64,000 bases of DNA from Roseiarcus sp963813555 (GTDB taxonomy: Bacteria; Pseudomonadota; Alphaproteobacteria; Rhizobiales; Beijerinckiaceae). This document shows, one piece after another, positions 17,346 to 27,740 of this stretch. Position 1 is the first letter of the stretch; each line of letters opens with the position of its first letter. The translations under genes and the position numbers were made by a program. The notes beneath the pieces are model-generated. The model ran no database searches, was not told the origin of the DNA, and saw nothing but the letters and a program-made list of their open reading frames with translations. The stretch lies in NCBI GenBank assembly GCA_963813555.1, contig CAWEZX010000004.1:310001-374000 (forward strand), written 5' to 3'.

Positions 17346-19380
17346 TTGGCCGAGCGAAGCGTGAATTCGAAGGTCCGCCTGCTTGGCGAGGTCGCGACGA
17401 GCGACAAGCCATCCTTCCCGCTGGCCGGCCGGGCTCCCGCGCAATCGGCTGCGCCGCCCGTGTCGATTATCCCGCCGGCGCCGCCCGCCCCGGTCAAAGC
17501 CGACCCGGTCTTCCTTGGCGATTCGGCGGACGGGCCAGACGTCCTGAACGCCGGCCAAATCGTGCAGCCGCTGGCTCACCTTTGCGTGACCTCTCAGGTC
17601 CAGACGCCGTTTCTGGCGGCGATCTTAGGACCGTCTGGCGCCGGCAAAACTTTCGCATTGAGGCGCCTGGCGCAAGGGATCGAACAGCTCAGCGCTTCGT
17701 CGGTCACGGCAGGCGGCGGCGCGCTTGCGAGGGTCGTGTTGGCGCGGGTCGATGCTTCCAGCGGCGTCGAGGCGCCGGTGGCGATCGCCAGCGCCGCCTA
17801 CGCTGCGCTCGATCGCGAGCCCGGCGGCGCCGACTATTCGGGCCTGTTAGACGAGATTGGCCATGCCGGCGGCGATCCGCATCGGGCCGCCACGGCGGCT
17901 TCAGATCGTCATGACGATCTGGTGAGAAAGCTTGAAGCTGAGCGCTCGCAGCGCGACGAGGTCGAGGCCAGACGGGCGCGGCTCGCCGACACGCTGGCGT
18001 TCGACACTCCTGGCTCGCGGATCGACGTCTTCGCCCGAGCTCGCCGAGGAACGATTGAATCACAGTTGCGCCGGTTCGGACTCGCCGGAGCGGACGCCGA
18101 ATTCGAGCTACCGCAACCTGGCGCGCGACATGTCGACCCTTGGCGCCGGCGCCCGCGCCGGCGTTGTCGTTCGGGCGATATGGGCCTACGGCAGCCAAGC
18201 GCGCCTGCTGATCTGGGGGATCATCGCCTTCGTGCTGGCCCTCCTCCTGCGGATGCTGCACGGCGAGACGGCAACCGCCGCGATTGGGCATGGAAGCAAC
18301 TCGTTCAAGCCGGTTGGGGACTGGGTTGGGGCCCACGGCGATTGGTTCGACCGAGCGGCGCAGGTTCTATTCATCCTTGGCGCTTTGGCCATCGCGCTCA
18401 ACCTGTGGCGCGCGCTTGGGTTCTCGAACCTTCTCTTGCGCGGCGCCCGGCTGCTGACCCAAGAAACTCGCGAACGGCGCCAGGATCTGGAGGCTCGCGC
18501 CGGGCGGCTCAACCAGCGAGTCGCGGCGCTGACAGCGGAAGCCGAGGCGGCCGCCAAGCGCGCCGAAACGGCGGCCCGGCGGGCCGGAGGCAAGACGTCG
18601 GTGCGCGCCCCGGGGCCGGAATTTCTGGAAGCCGGCCACGCGCCGTCAGCGTCCGCGCGTGAATTCCTTGCCGCGCTCGGCGCCAAGATCGGGCACCCAG
18701 CCGCGGCGGGGCCAACGCCGGATCGGCTCATCATCGTCGTGGACAACCTCGATGCGTTGCCGCCGGCCGCGGTCGTGAGCTGGATTGACGCTGCTCAAAG
18801 CGGGATCGGGCCTGGCTGCATCGGTCTGTTGGCTTTCGATCCCGGCCGGCTTGCGGGCGCGCTTGGCGGACCGCCGGATGCGCGCCGGCGTCTTGGCAAA
18901 TGGCTGCAGGTCACGGTCAACCTGCCTGCCCGCAACGACGCCGACGGCGCGCTCGTGGTCGCGCGGCTTCTGTCGACCGCCGAACAGCAGGCGCCCGCGG
19001 TGGATTCGGCGATTGCCGCGGCGCTCGTGGAGCCGCTGTCGAGCACGGAAACGACGCTTTTGGCCGCGCTCGCCCCGCTCGCCGCGCATTCGCCGCGCGA
19101 CGCCAAGCGTTTCCTCAACGCCTATCGCCTTGCGCGCTGCTCAAACTCGCCCCGGCCGGTGATGGCGCTCATGCAGGCGGCGGCCTTCGCCGATGACGAC
19201 GCGCAGGCGGCAATGCTCGACCGCCTCGCGAATGGGTCCGGCGAACTGACAGAACTCAACGGACCGCCAGCCCTGGTCGAAGCCATCAAGGCCGCCCGCG
19301 CCGCGAACAACGGTTCGATATCGATTGAGGACGCGCGCGCCGCGGCCGAAACCGCCCTGCGGTACGCCCTGCCGCTTTAG
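17346..19380 (+). CDS. KAP-family P-loop NTPase with membrane segments, one frameshift
   Basis: Membrane-associated NTPase, about 677 residues after joining two frames. Walker A is LGPSGAGKTFALRRL near residue 100 and Walker B is RLIIVVDNLDALPP near residue 460. Between them lie a coiled stretch, two hydrophobic helices (RLLIWGIIAFVLALLLRML and VLFILGALAIALNLW) and another coiled coil (RNLARDM…; TQETRERRQDLEARAGRLNQ). Transmembrane insertion between the Walker motifs is the hallmark of KAP NTPases. One extra base near 18100 (GAATTCGAG for GATTCGAG) breaks the frame. The start is TTG 17346, after GAGGAGGA. Function is unknown; bacterial relatives include plasmid and phage-exclusion proteins, but no partner gene is nearby. 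Confidence 0.7.
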
Positions 19381-19410
19381 ACGCGCCGATTCGGGTAGTC
19401 GAGGCCGTTA

Positions 19411-22400
19411 TTACTCGGCTGCGCCCGCAATCGGCGCGGCGCCGTGGCGCAAGTAGTAGCGGCGCCACAACCCGGCTAACCACTTGCCGAAATCATCCAG
19501 GTAGATGAAAACGACCGGGGTCGTGTAAAGCGTCAATGCTTGGCTGACGATGAGGCCTCCGACGATGGTGATTCCGAGCGGATGACGCAGCTCCGAGCCC
19601 TCGCCGGCTCCGAACGCCAGCGGCAGCGCGCCGAACAGCGCGGCGAAGGTTGTCATCATGATCGGGCGAAAGCGCATGAGACAGGCTTCTTCAATCGCCT
19701 CGCGCGTATTGCGTCCCGCGCGCTCCGCCTCGAGCGCGAAGTCGACCATCATGATCGCGTTCTTCTTGACGATGCCGATCAGCAACAAAACGCCGATCGC
19801 GGCGATGATCGTGAACTGGGTGTCGAACAGCCACAGAGCCAACGCCGCGCCGACGCTGGCGGAGAACATCGTCGAGAGAATGGTGAGCGGATGGATCAGG
19901 CTCTCGTAGAGAATGCCTAAGACGATATAGATCGTGACCAGCGCGGCGCCGAACAGAAGCGGCATGCTTGACTGCGATTGCTGAAAGGTCGCGGCGGTGC
20001 CGGTGAACGCGCCGCGGACGGTCGATGGCATGCCGATGCGCTCGATGGCGTTGTCGATCTCCGTCTTGGCTTCGCTGAGCGAGCGGCCCGGAGCAAGGTT
20101 GAACGAAATCGTCGAAGCGGCGAACTGACCCTGATGATTGATGCCGAGCGGCGTGTGGCCGGGCGAAAATTTGGCGAAGGCCGACAGCGGAACCATCGTC
20201 TCGAGAGAGGTCGCAACCGCAGCCCCCGTTGAGGCGGCCGAATGGCCGCTGACCGCCAAGGAATTGGTCGCGAGGTTGCGCGCCGAATCGGCCGCGATCG
20301 TCGCTGCGGTGCTTGCCGTCCCAGTCGAGGACACGTAGTCGCCGGCGGCGATCCCCGTCTGCTGGACCCCGGTCGGATTGGCGCCCGACGTCGAAACGTA
20401 GATTTGCTGCAGCGTGTGCGGATCCTGCCAGTAGCGCGGCGCGACTTCCATCACGACATGATATTGGTTGAGAGCATTATAGATGGTCGAGACCTGACGC
20501 TGGCCGAAGGCGTCGTAGAGCGTGTTGTCGATCGCGCTCAGAGTCAGGCCGAGGCGCATCGCAGTATCGCGATCGATGTCGAGGTTGGTCTGCAGGCCGC
20601 CCAGCTGCTGATCGGAGTTGACGTCCTTGACGACGTGGCTGACCATCAGCGCCTGGGTCAGCTTGGGCGCCCACGCATAGAGCTCCGCAGTGTCGTCGGA
20701 GAGGAGCGTATATTGATAGGTCGCGTTGCTCTGCCGCCCGCCGGTTCTCAAGTCGGAGACGGCGACCATGTAGAGCCGCGCGCCCGCGACTTGGGCCAGC
20801 TTGGGGCGCAGTCGGGTCACGACCTCGTCGGCGGTGACTTTGCGCTCAGCGAAGGGCTTCAGCTGCGAGTAGAGGAAGCCGGAGTTGGTCTGCCGTCCGC
20901 CGGTGAAGCCGACGACGCTTTCGACCGCCGGGTCCTGCTGGACGATGTCCTGCAACTGGGTGAACTTGGTCTTCATCGCCTGAAAGGAGATGCTTTGATC
21001 GGCCTGGATCGAGCCGATGATGAGGCCCGTGTCCTGCACCGGAAACAAGCCATAGGTCATCTGGTACCGGAACATGTAATAATTGAGCCCGATCGTGGCC
21101 AATAGCGACAAGGCCACGGTCCCGGGATGACGAAGCGCGATGCGCAGCGTCGATCGATAGAACGCAAGCATCGCATCAAAGACGCGCTCCGTCGCCCGAT
21201 AGAGACGCCCGTGCTCCGTCTGAGGCCCTCGCGGCAGGATGAGCGCGCACATCATCGGCGTTGTCGTCAGTGATACGACCATGGAAATGAGCACGGCCAC
21301 CGACAGAGTGAGCGCGAATTCAGTGAACAGACGCCCGACGATGCCGCCAAAGAAGAGGAGCGGCGCGAACACCGCGATCAGCGACAGGCTGATCGAGATG
21401 ACGGTAAAGCCGACTTCGCCCGCGCCCCGGATCGCCGCCTCGAGGCGCGGCATGCCCTGTTCGAGATAGCGTGAGATGTTCTCGAGCACGACGATGGCGT
21501 CGTCGACGACGAAGCCGGTCGAAATCGTCAGCGCCATCAGCGACAGGTTATCGAGGCTGAAGCCGAGCAAATACATCACGCCAAACGAGCCGATGATCGA
21601 GGTCGGGACCGCGACGCTCGGGATCGCCGCCGCCCGAACGCTGCGCAGGAACGCGAACACCACCAGAATGACCAGCGCGACTGCGATGATCAGCGTCTTC
21701 TCGGTGTCGTGCAACGACTGCCGGATCGTCTTCGACCGATCGACGGCCACGGTCAGGTCGACATCGCCCGGAAGCGATGCGATCAGGCGGGGCAGCTCGG
21801 CCCGGACGCCGTCGACCGCCTGGATGATGTTCGCGCCCGGCTGGCGAAACAGAATCACCGCGACGCCGGGCTTCCCATTGACCAGACCGGCGTTTCGCAG
21901 GTCCTCGACTGAATCGAGGACCTCGGCGACGTCGGCGAGCCGGACCGGCGCGCCGTTGCGATAGGCGATCACCAGATCGCGATATTGCGCGGCGTGGGAC
22001 GCCTGATCGTTGGCATAGACCTGATAGTGAAAGTCGTCGTCTTCGATCGCGCCCTTCGGGCTGTTGGCGTTGGCGGACGCCAGCGCCGCGCGGATGTCCT
22101 CGAGGCCGATGCCGTAATGGAAGATCGCGCCGGGGTTGATCTCGACGCGCACCGCCGGCAAGGCGGCGCCGGAAATGTCGACCTCGCCGATGCCCGGAAG
22201 CTGCGACAGCCGCTGCTGCAGGATGTTGGAGGCGAGATCGTAGAGCTGTCCCGCTGTGTGGGTCGTCGACGATATGGCGATGACCATGATCGGCGCGTCG
22301 GCCGGATTGACCTTATGATAGGTCGGATTCTGGCGCAGGCTCGTCGGCAGGTCGACCCGCGCGGCGACGATGGCCGCCTGGACGTCGCGGGCAGCGCCGT

Positions 22401-22710
22401 CGATATTGCGATCGAGGCCGAACTGCAGCGTGATGCGGGTCGAGCCGAGCGTGCTCTGGGACGACATTTCATTGACGTCGGCGATCTGGCCCAAATGCCG
22501 CTCGAGAGGGGCGGCGACCGAGGTCGCCATCGTGTCCGGGCTCGCTCCCGGCATCTTCGCTTGAACCGAGATGACCGGAAAGTCGACTTGCGGAAGCGGT
22601 GAGACCGGGAGTTGCGAATAGCCGAGCAGTCCGGCGAAGACGACGCCGACTGTCAGTAGGATGGTCGCTACCGGCCGGCGAATGAAGATCTCGGAAAACC
22701 GGTTGTTCAC
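19411..22710 (-). CDS. RND efflux permease, MdtC-like
   Basis: Inner-membrane proton-driven drug/metabolite exporter of the HAE1 RND family, 1,099 residues. The N-terminus FSEIFIRRPVATILLTVGVV, the repeated porter domains and the transmembrane motifs (TGFVVDDAIVVLENISRYLE; LLLIGIVKKNAIMMVDFALE) are complete. It is about 60 residues longer than E. coli MdtC: a Ser/Thr/Ala-rich insertion lies at roughly residues 773–835 in the second porter half, just before ETMVPLSAFAKF. The start overlaps the stop of the upstream permease (ATGA), consistent with a heteromeric MdtB/MdtC pump. It is the last gene of a three-gene operon; no outer-membrane channel gene is adjacent. Confidence 0.92.
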   Translation of the reverse strand: MNNRFSEIFIRRPVATILLTVGVVFAGLLGYSQLPVSPLPQVDFPVISVQAKMPGASPDTMATSVAAPLERHLGQIADVNEMSSQSTLGSTRITLQFGLDRNIDGAARDVQAAIVAARVDLPTSLRQNPTYHKVNPADAPIMVIAISSTTHTAGQLYDLASNILQQRLSQLPGIGEVDISGAALPAVRVEINPGAIFHYGIGLEDIRAALASANANSPKGAIEDDDFHYQVYANDQASHAAQYRDLVIAYRNGAPVRLADVAEVLDSVEDLRNAGLVNGKPGVAVILFRQPGANIIQAVDGVRAELPRLIASLPGDVDLTVAVDRSKTIRQSLHDTEKTLIIAVALVILVVFAFLRSVRAAAIPSVAVPTSIIGSFGVMYLLGFSLDNLSLMALTISTGFVVDDAIVVLENISRYLEQGMPRLEAAIRGAGEVGFTVISISLSLIAVFAPLLFFGGIVGRLFTEFALTLSVAVLISMVVSLTTTPMMCALILPRGPQTEHGRLYRATERVFDAMLAFYRSTLRIALRHPGTVALSLLATIGLNYYMFRYQMTYGLFPVQDTGLIIGSIQADQSISFQAMKTKFTQLQDIVQQDPAVESVVGFTGGRQTNSGFLYSQLKPFAERKVTADEVVTRLRPKLAQVAGARLYMVAVSDLRTGGRQSNATYQYTLLSDDTAELYAWAPKLTQALMVSHVVKDVNSDQQLGGLQTNLDIDRDTAMRLGLTLSAIDNTLYDAFGQRQVSTIYNALNQYHVVMEVAPRYWQDPHTLQQIYVSTSGANPTGVQQTGIAAGDYVSSTGTASTAATIAADSARNLATNSLAVSGHSAASTGAAVATSLETMVPLSAFAKFSPGHTPLGINHQGQFAASTISFNLAPGRSLSEAKTEIDNAIERIGMPSTVRGAFTGTAATFQQSQSSMPLLFGAALVTIYIVLGILYESLIHPLTILSTMFSASVGAALALWLFDTQFTIIAAIGVLLLIGIVKKNAIMMVDFALEAERAGRNTREAIEEACLMRFRPIMMTTFAALFGALPLAFGAGEGSELRHPLGITIVGGLIVSQALTLYTTPVVFIYLDDFGKWLAGLWRRYYLRHGAAPIAGAAE

Positions 22711-25700
22711 GGCGTTTCCGTCGCCAGAGCCGAACCGGCAGCCCCCATGCCGAAGCGCTCGCCGAGCCGTTCGAAGAACAGATAGATGACCGGCGTCGTA
22801 TAGAGCGTCAGCACCTGGCTGAAGGCGAGGCCGCCGACGATCGCCAGCCCCAGCGGACGGCGAAGCTCCGAGCCGACGCCGGTTCCCAGCATCAGCGGCA
22901 GGGCGCCGAAGATCGCCGCGACTGTCGTCATAAGGATCGGCCTCAGGCGCAGGAGACAGGCCTGATAGATCGCCTCGCGGGCCGGCAGCCCCTGCTGGCG
23001 CTGCGCCTCGAGCGCAAAGTCGATCATCATGATCGCGTTCTTCTTCACGATGCCGATCAGAAGCACGATGCCGATGACGCCGATGATGTCGAGCCCGGCT
23101 CCCGCCGCATTGAGCGTCAAAAGCGCGCCGATGCCGGCGGAAGGAAGCGTGGTCAGGATCGTGATCGGGTGGATGAAGCTCTCATAGAGCACCCCGAGCA
23201 CGATATACATGGCCGCGATCGCCGCGGCGAGCAGGAACACCTCGTTCGACAGCGCCGACTGGAAGGCCTGCGCGGCGCCCTGGAAGCTGACGGCGAAGCT
23301 CGCCGGCAGCCCGATGTCGGCGAGCGCCTGGCTGATCGCGTCGACCGCCTCGCCGAGCGACGCGCCCGGCGCGAGGTTGAACGAGATTGTCGTCACCGGA
23401 AACTGTTTGAGGTGCGAGATCTGCAACGGCGCGGTCTTGACGGTGAAGTTGGCGACCGATTCGAGCGGCGTCTGGCCGGTGGTCGACGCGGCCGAAGGCA
23501 GGTAGAGCGAATCGAGCGATTTCACCGACCGCGCCATGTTCGGCTCGACGTCGAGGATGACGCGGTATTGGTTGCTCTGAGTGAAGATGGTCGAGATGAT
23601 GCGCTGGCCGTAAGCGTCGTAGAGCGCATTGTCGACGATTGCGGGGGTGATGCCGAACCGCGCCGCATTGGCGCGGTCTAGATCGACCATCACCGAGCGT
23701 CCGTCCGGCTGCAGATCGCTGGCTACATCGACGATCGACTTGATCTGACTGAGACGCTGCAGCACCTTGGGCGTCCACGTCTGCAGCCTCGCCAGATCCT
23801 GGTTCTCGAGCGTAAACTGATATTGGGTGGCGCTGACGGCGGTGTCGATCGACAGGTCCTGCACCGGCTGCATGAACAGCGATATACCCGGAACGCTCGC
23901 GGTTTCCTGCTGCAGCCGCCGAATGATTTCGCTCGCCGTCGCCTTGCGCTCAGCATGGGGCTTGAGGTTGATGAGGAAGCGGCCCGAGTTGAGCGTGACG
24001 TTTGAACCATCGACCCCAATGAAGGAGGAGAGGCTTTCGACGTCCGGATCGGCAAGGATCACCTTCGCCAGCGCCTGCTGATGGTCGGCCATCTGGTCGA
24101 ACGATATCGCCTCAGCCGCTTGCGTCACCCCTTGAATGACGCCGGTGTCCTGGATGGGAAAGAAGCCCTTCGGGATCGTCACGTAGAGGTAGCCGGTCAA
24201 CAGGAAGGTGCCGAGCGCGACCAGCAGCATGACGCCCTGATGATTGAGCACGACGCGAAGCGTCGAGGCGTAGAAACGGGTCAGAGCCTGGAAGAAACGG
24301 CCGCCGCTCGCTTGGCCGCCCCGCCCATGTGGACGGAGGAGCTTGGCGCACAGCATCGGCACCAGGGTCAGCGACACGATGGCGGAGATGATGATGGTGG
24401 CGGCGAGCGTGATCGCAAACTCGTGGAACAGGCGGCCGACGACGTCGCCCATGAACAGGAGCGGGATCAAGACCGCGATCAGCGACACGGTAAGCGAAAT
24501 GATGGTGAAGCCGATCTGCGCCGACCCCTTGATCGCCGCGTCGTAAGGGCTGTCGCCTTGCTCGAGGAAGCGGGCGATGTTCTCGATCACCACGATCGCG
24601 TCGTCGACCACGAAGCCGGTGGCGATAGTCAGCGCCATCAGCGACAGATTGTCGAGGCTGAAACCGGCCTGATACATGATCGCCAGCGCCCCGATCAGCG
24701 ACAGCGGCACCGACAGGCTCGGGATGATGGTCGCCGGGATGTTGCGCAGGAATAGGAAGATGACCATCACGACCAGGCCGACCGCAAGCGTGAGCTCGAA
24801 TTCGACGTCCTGGACCGAGGCGCGGATGGTGACCGTACGGTCGGTCAGCGGCTTGACCGTGATAGCCGCCGGCAACGACTGACTAAGCGAGGGCAAGATC
24901 TTCTTGATGCTGTCGACGACCTGGATGACGTTCGCGCCCGGCTGGCGCTGGACGTTGACGATCAGCGCCGGCGTGGTGTTCATCCACGCCCTCAGCCGCG
25001 TGTTCTCCGGCGCGATCTCGACCCTCGCGACGTCGGAGAGCCGCACCGGCGCATTGTTGCGATAGGCGATTACCGATTTCGCGTAGTCGTTCGGATCGCG
25101 GATCTGATCGTTGGCGTTGATCGCCGAGGATTGGGCCGGCCCGTCGAAGCTTCCTTTCGGCGTGTTGACATTGAGGTTGGCGATCGTGGTGCGCAAATCG
25201 TCGAGGTTGATGCCGACGCCCGAAAGGGCGAGCGGATTGACGTGGATCCGGACGGCGGGCCGCTGTCCGCCGGAGATCGAAACCAGTCCGACGCCGGGCA
25301 GTTGCGACAGTTTCGGGACGAGGCGGGTTTCGATGATGTCCTCGACCTCGGTCAGCTTCATCGAGTCCGAAGCGACGCCGAGCGTTAGGATCGGCGCGTC
25401 GGCCGGATTGACCTTGGCGTAGATCGGCGGCGCCGGCAGATCCGCGGGGAGGAGATTGCCGGCGGCGTTGATCGCTGCCTGCACTTCCTGCTCGGCGATG
25501 TCGAGACTGATGTCGAGCCCGAATCGAAGGGTGATGATCGAGGCGCCGGCGGAGCTTTGCGACATCATCTGGCTCAGGCTCGGCATCTGGCCGAATTGCC
25601 GCTCGAGCGGCGCCGTCACCGCCGAAGTCATCACTTCCGGGCTCGCGCCTGGATAAAAGGTCTGGACCTGGATCGTCGGATAGTCGACCTCGGGCAGGGC

Positions 25701-25805
25701 CGAGAGCGGCAGAAAGCGGAAGGCCACGACGCCAATCAGCAGAATCGCGATCATCAGGAGACTGGTCGCGACCGGACGATCGATGAAGATGCGGGACGGG
25801 TTCAC
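22707..25805 (-). CDS. RND efflux permease, MdtB-like
   Basis: Second RND permease, 1,032 residues, of normal length. It begins NPSRIFIDRPVATSLLMIAI and has the canonical helix-4 motif GFVVDDAIVVIENIARFLEQ and the C-terminal VLLIGIVKKNAIMMIDFALE. It sits between the adaptor gene (24 bp upstream) and the MdtC-like permease (4-bp overlap). Two non-identical adjacent permeases after one adaptor is the MdtABC arrangement, in which a 2:1 heterotrimer forms. In E. coli this exports bile salts and other compounds; here the substrate is unknown. Confidence 0.92.
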   Translation of the reverse strand: MNPSRIFIDRPVATSLLMIAILLIGVVAFRFLPLSALPEVDYPTIQVQTFYPGASPEVMTSAVTAPLERQFGQMPSLSQMMSQSSAGASIITLRFGLDISLDIAEQEVQAAINAAGNLLPADLPAPPIYAKVNPADAPILTLGVASDSMKLTEVEDIIETRLVPKLSQLPGVGLVSISGGQRPAVRIHVNPLALSGVGINLDDLRTTIANLNVNTPKGSFDGPAQSSAINANDQIRDPNDYAKSVIAYRNNAPVRLSDVARVEIAPENTRLRAWMNTTPALIVNVQRQPGANVIQVVDSIKKILPSLSQSLPAAITVKPLTDRTVTIRASVQDVEFELTLAVGLVVMVIFLFLRNIPATIIPSLSVPLSLIGALAIMYQAGFSLDNLSLMALTIATGFVVDDAIVVIENIARFLEQGDSPYDAAIKGSAQIGFTIISLTVSLIAVLIPLLFMGDVVGRLFHEFAITLAATIIISAIVSLTLVPMLCAKLLRPHGRGGQASGGRFFQALTRFYASTLRVVLNHQGVMLLVALGTFLLTGYLYVTIPKGFFPIQDTGVIQGVTQAAEAISFDQMADHQQALAKVILADPDVESLSSFIGVDGSNVTLNSGRFLINLKPHAERKATASEIIRRLQQETASVPGISLFMQPVQDLSIDTAVSATQYQFTLENQDLARLQTWTPKVLQRLSQIKSIVDVASDLQPDGRSVMVDLDRANAARFGITPAIVDNALYDAYGQRIISTIFTQSNQYRVILDVEPNMARSVKSLDSLYLPSAASTTGQTPLESVANFTVKTAPLQISHLKQFPVTTISFNLAPGASLGEAVDAISQALADIGLPASFAVSFQGAAQAFQSALSNEVFLLAAAIAAMYIVLGVLYESFIHPITILTTLPSAGIGALLTLNAAGAGLDIIGVIGIVLLIGIVKKNAIMMIDFALEAQRQQGLPAREAIYQACLLRLRPILMTTVAAIFGALPLMLGTGVGSELRRPLGLAIVGGLAFSQVLTLYTTPVIYLFFERLGERFGMGAAGSALATETP

Positions 25806-25829
25806 CGCCTTGCGCCTAGCGCGGCCGCG

Positions 25830-27350
25830 TCATTTCGGCGCGCCCTGCGTCGTCGCTCCGCCCGCCGCGGGCTGCTGGGACGTCGCGCTGGCAGGCGCGG
25901 GCTGGCCCGATGCGCCGCCGGGCGCTGCGCCTTGAGTGGCCGCGCCGGCTGCAGGCGACGGGCCGGCATCGGCGGGGGGATTGTGCGGATTCTGGGACGC
26001 GCCGGCCTGGTCGTGCCGATGCCGATGATGCTGGCCGGCGCCGTTGGCGGACCCGGCCGCGGATCCCTCTCCGCCCTGCTCGAGACCCTCGCCGGCCGCG
26101 GCCTGGGCGCCGGCGGCGGCTGGATGATCGACCACCTTCACTTTGGCGCCGTTGCGCAGACGATCGACGCCGTCGATCACCACTTTGTCGCCCGCCGCCA
26201 GGCCCGACGTGATCACGGTGTGCTTGCCGTCGGTCGGACCGGTGACGATGTCCCGCTTGGACACCGTCGAATCGTCGTTGAGGAGATAGACGAAATCGCC
26301 CGACGCGCCAAGCTGGATCGCCGGATTGGGCGCGAGCGTCGCGCCGGTCATCGTGTCCACCAGAATGCGGACGTTGACGAACTGGTTCGGAAACAGGACG
26401 GCATTGGGATTGTCGAACGTCGACCGCATCCTGATCGTCCCGGTGGTGACGTCGATCTGGCTGTCAAAGGTGGTCAGCGTCCCGGTCGCCAGCGCATGGA
26501 CATTGTCCCGGTCGAGCACGGTGACCTGAAGCTTAGCGCCAGAGTCGAGCCGCGCCGAAATGCGCGGCAGATTGTCCTCGGGCGTCGTGAACACGACGCT
26601 GATCGGATCGATCTGGGTGATGACGACGATGCCGGTGGCGTCGGAGGGCTGCAGATAATTGCCGGGGTCGACCAGCCTCAGGCCCACCCTGCCGGTGACC
26701 GGGGAGACGATATGGGTATAGGCGACGTTGAGCTCGGCGGTCTTGACCATAGCCTGATCGGTGGTGATCGCCGCGTTGTCCTGGGCGACCAGCGCGACCT
26801 GGTCGGCGACCTGCTGCTTGGCGATCGAATCCTGCTTGGCGAGTTGTTGAAAGCGGGCGAGGTCGCCCTGGGCCTGGCTCAGCAGCGCCCGGTCCTTGGC
26901 CAATTGCCCCTGCACCTGCGCCAGCGCCGCCTCGAACGGGCGCGGATCGATCTGGGCGAGAAAGTCGCCGGCCTTGACCGTCTGTCCTTCGGTGAAGGCG
27001 ACGTTCTGCAGCGTGCCGGCGATTTGGGTGCGGATGGTCACGGTCTCGAACGGCGTCACCGTTCCCAAAGCGTCGATGGTCAGCGGCATGTCGCCGAGCG
27101 TGACCGGCGCCACGCGCACGGTTTGCGGCGGCTGCGCCGGTCGACCGGAGTGTTCCTCCCCGTTCGTGGATGGAGCGGTGTGCTCGAACTTCAGCCATGC
27201 GAACGCCGCCCCCGCAGCCAGCGCCGCGATGATCGCGATCCTCAGCAGCACGCTCCGCCGTCGCCGCGGCGCAGTTTCCGCGGGCGCCGTTTCCACGGGC
27301 GCCGGCGACGCCCGTTGCGTCACATCGTCTGGTTTAAGGGCTTCGTTCAT
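25830..27350 (-). CDS. RND periplasmic adaptor (membrane fusion protein), MdtA-like
   Basis: Adaptor linking the inner-membrane pump to an outer-membrane channel, 506 residues. After a basic cytoplasmic start comes one membrane anchor (RIAIIAALAAGAAFAWLKF), then the beta-barrel/lipoyl/hairpin domains (VRVAPVTLGDMPLTIDALGT; FTEGQTVKAGDFLAQIDPRP; GRVGLRLVDPGNYLQ). The last ~95 residues are a Pro/Ala/Gly/Gln-rich, probably disordered extension (PADAGPSPAAGAATQG) that E. coli MdtA lacks. First gene of the operon; the start ATG 27350 has AGGA directly before it. Confidence 0.92.
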   Translation of the reverse strand: MNEALKPDDVTQRASPAPVETAPAETAPRRRRSVLLRIAIIAALAAGAAFAWLKFEHTAPSTNGEEHSGRPAQPPQTVRVAPVTLGDMPLTIDALGTVTPFETVTIRTQIAGTLQNVAFTEGQTVKAGDFLAQIDPRPFEAALAQVQGQLAKDRALLSQAQGDLARFQQLAKQDSIAKQQVADQVALVAQDNAAITTDQAMVKTAELNVAYTHIVSPVTGRVGLRLVDPGNYLQPSDATGIVVITQIDPISVVFTTPEDNLPRISARLDSGAKLQVTVLDRDNVHALATGTLTTFDSQIDVTTGTIRMRSTFDNPNAVLFPNQFVNVRILVDTMTGATLAPNPAIQLGASGDFVYLLNDDSTVSKRDIVTGPTDGKHTVITSGLAAGDKVVIDGVDRLRNGAKVKVVDHPAAAGAQAAAGEGLEQGGEGSAAGSANGAGQHHRHRHDQAGASQNPHNPPADAGPSPAAGAATQGAAPGGASGQPAPASATSQQPAAGGATTQGAPK

Positions 27351-27514
27351 TCCTAAAGCTCACTTTACCATCTGGCTTGGCACGGACGATCCTTCGATTC
27401 AAATCAAGCTCCCGTGCGCGGCACGGCGCAACTTGCGCCGCAGTCTAACCGGAGGGTGTTGCATTCTCGTTATCATTGCGCCATAAGCGCGGCGGCGGTT
27501 CCGCCGCCTCGGAT

Positions 27515-27589
27515 GCGGGTGTAGCTCAGGGGTAGAGCACAACCTTGCCAAGGTTGGGGTCGAGGGTTCGAATCCCTTCGCCCGCTCCA
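27515..27589 (+). tRNA. tRNA-Gly (GCC anticodon)
   Basis: A full cloverleaf can be drawn: acceptor GCGGGTG with CGCCCGC, D-arm GCTC…GAGC, anticodon stem CAACC/GGTTG around loop TTGCCAA (anticodon GCC) and T-arm GAGGG-TTCGAAT-CCCTT. CCA is encoded. A perfect 8-bp hairpin, GGCGGCGG-TT-CCGCCGCC (27491–27508), stands six bases upstream. A decayed integrase follows, so this tRNA is a likely former island attachment site. Confidence 0.95.
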
Positions 27590-27740
27590 AATCATTTCAA
27601 GCACTTAGCGGCGTATTCTGCCGGTTCGCGCGGTCGAATTAACGGGGCCAACTGGCACCGTAAATCTCGCGCAGGAGTGCCTTACCTAATGCTCCCGTCA
27701 TCTCCACCATCGACCGCGGCGTCAATCAAAATACGCAACC

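Noticed and set aside
25557..27356. Plus-strand 599-codon open frame opposite the adaptor gene
   Set aside because: Arg/His-rich composition and no motif; it mirrors the well-supported MdtA-like gene on the other strand.
27491..27508. GC hairpin before tRNA-Gly as a terminator
   Set aside because: Perfect 8-bp stem but no T-run, and no gene ends immediately upstream on that strand.
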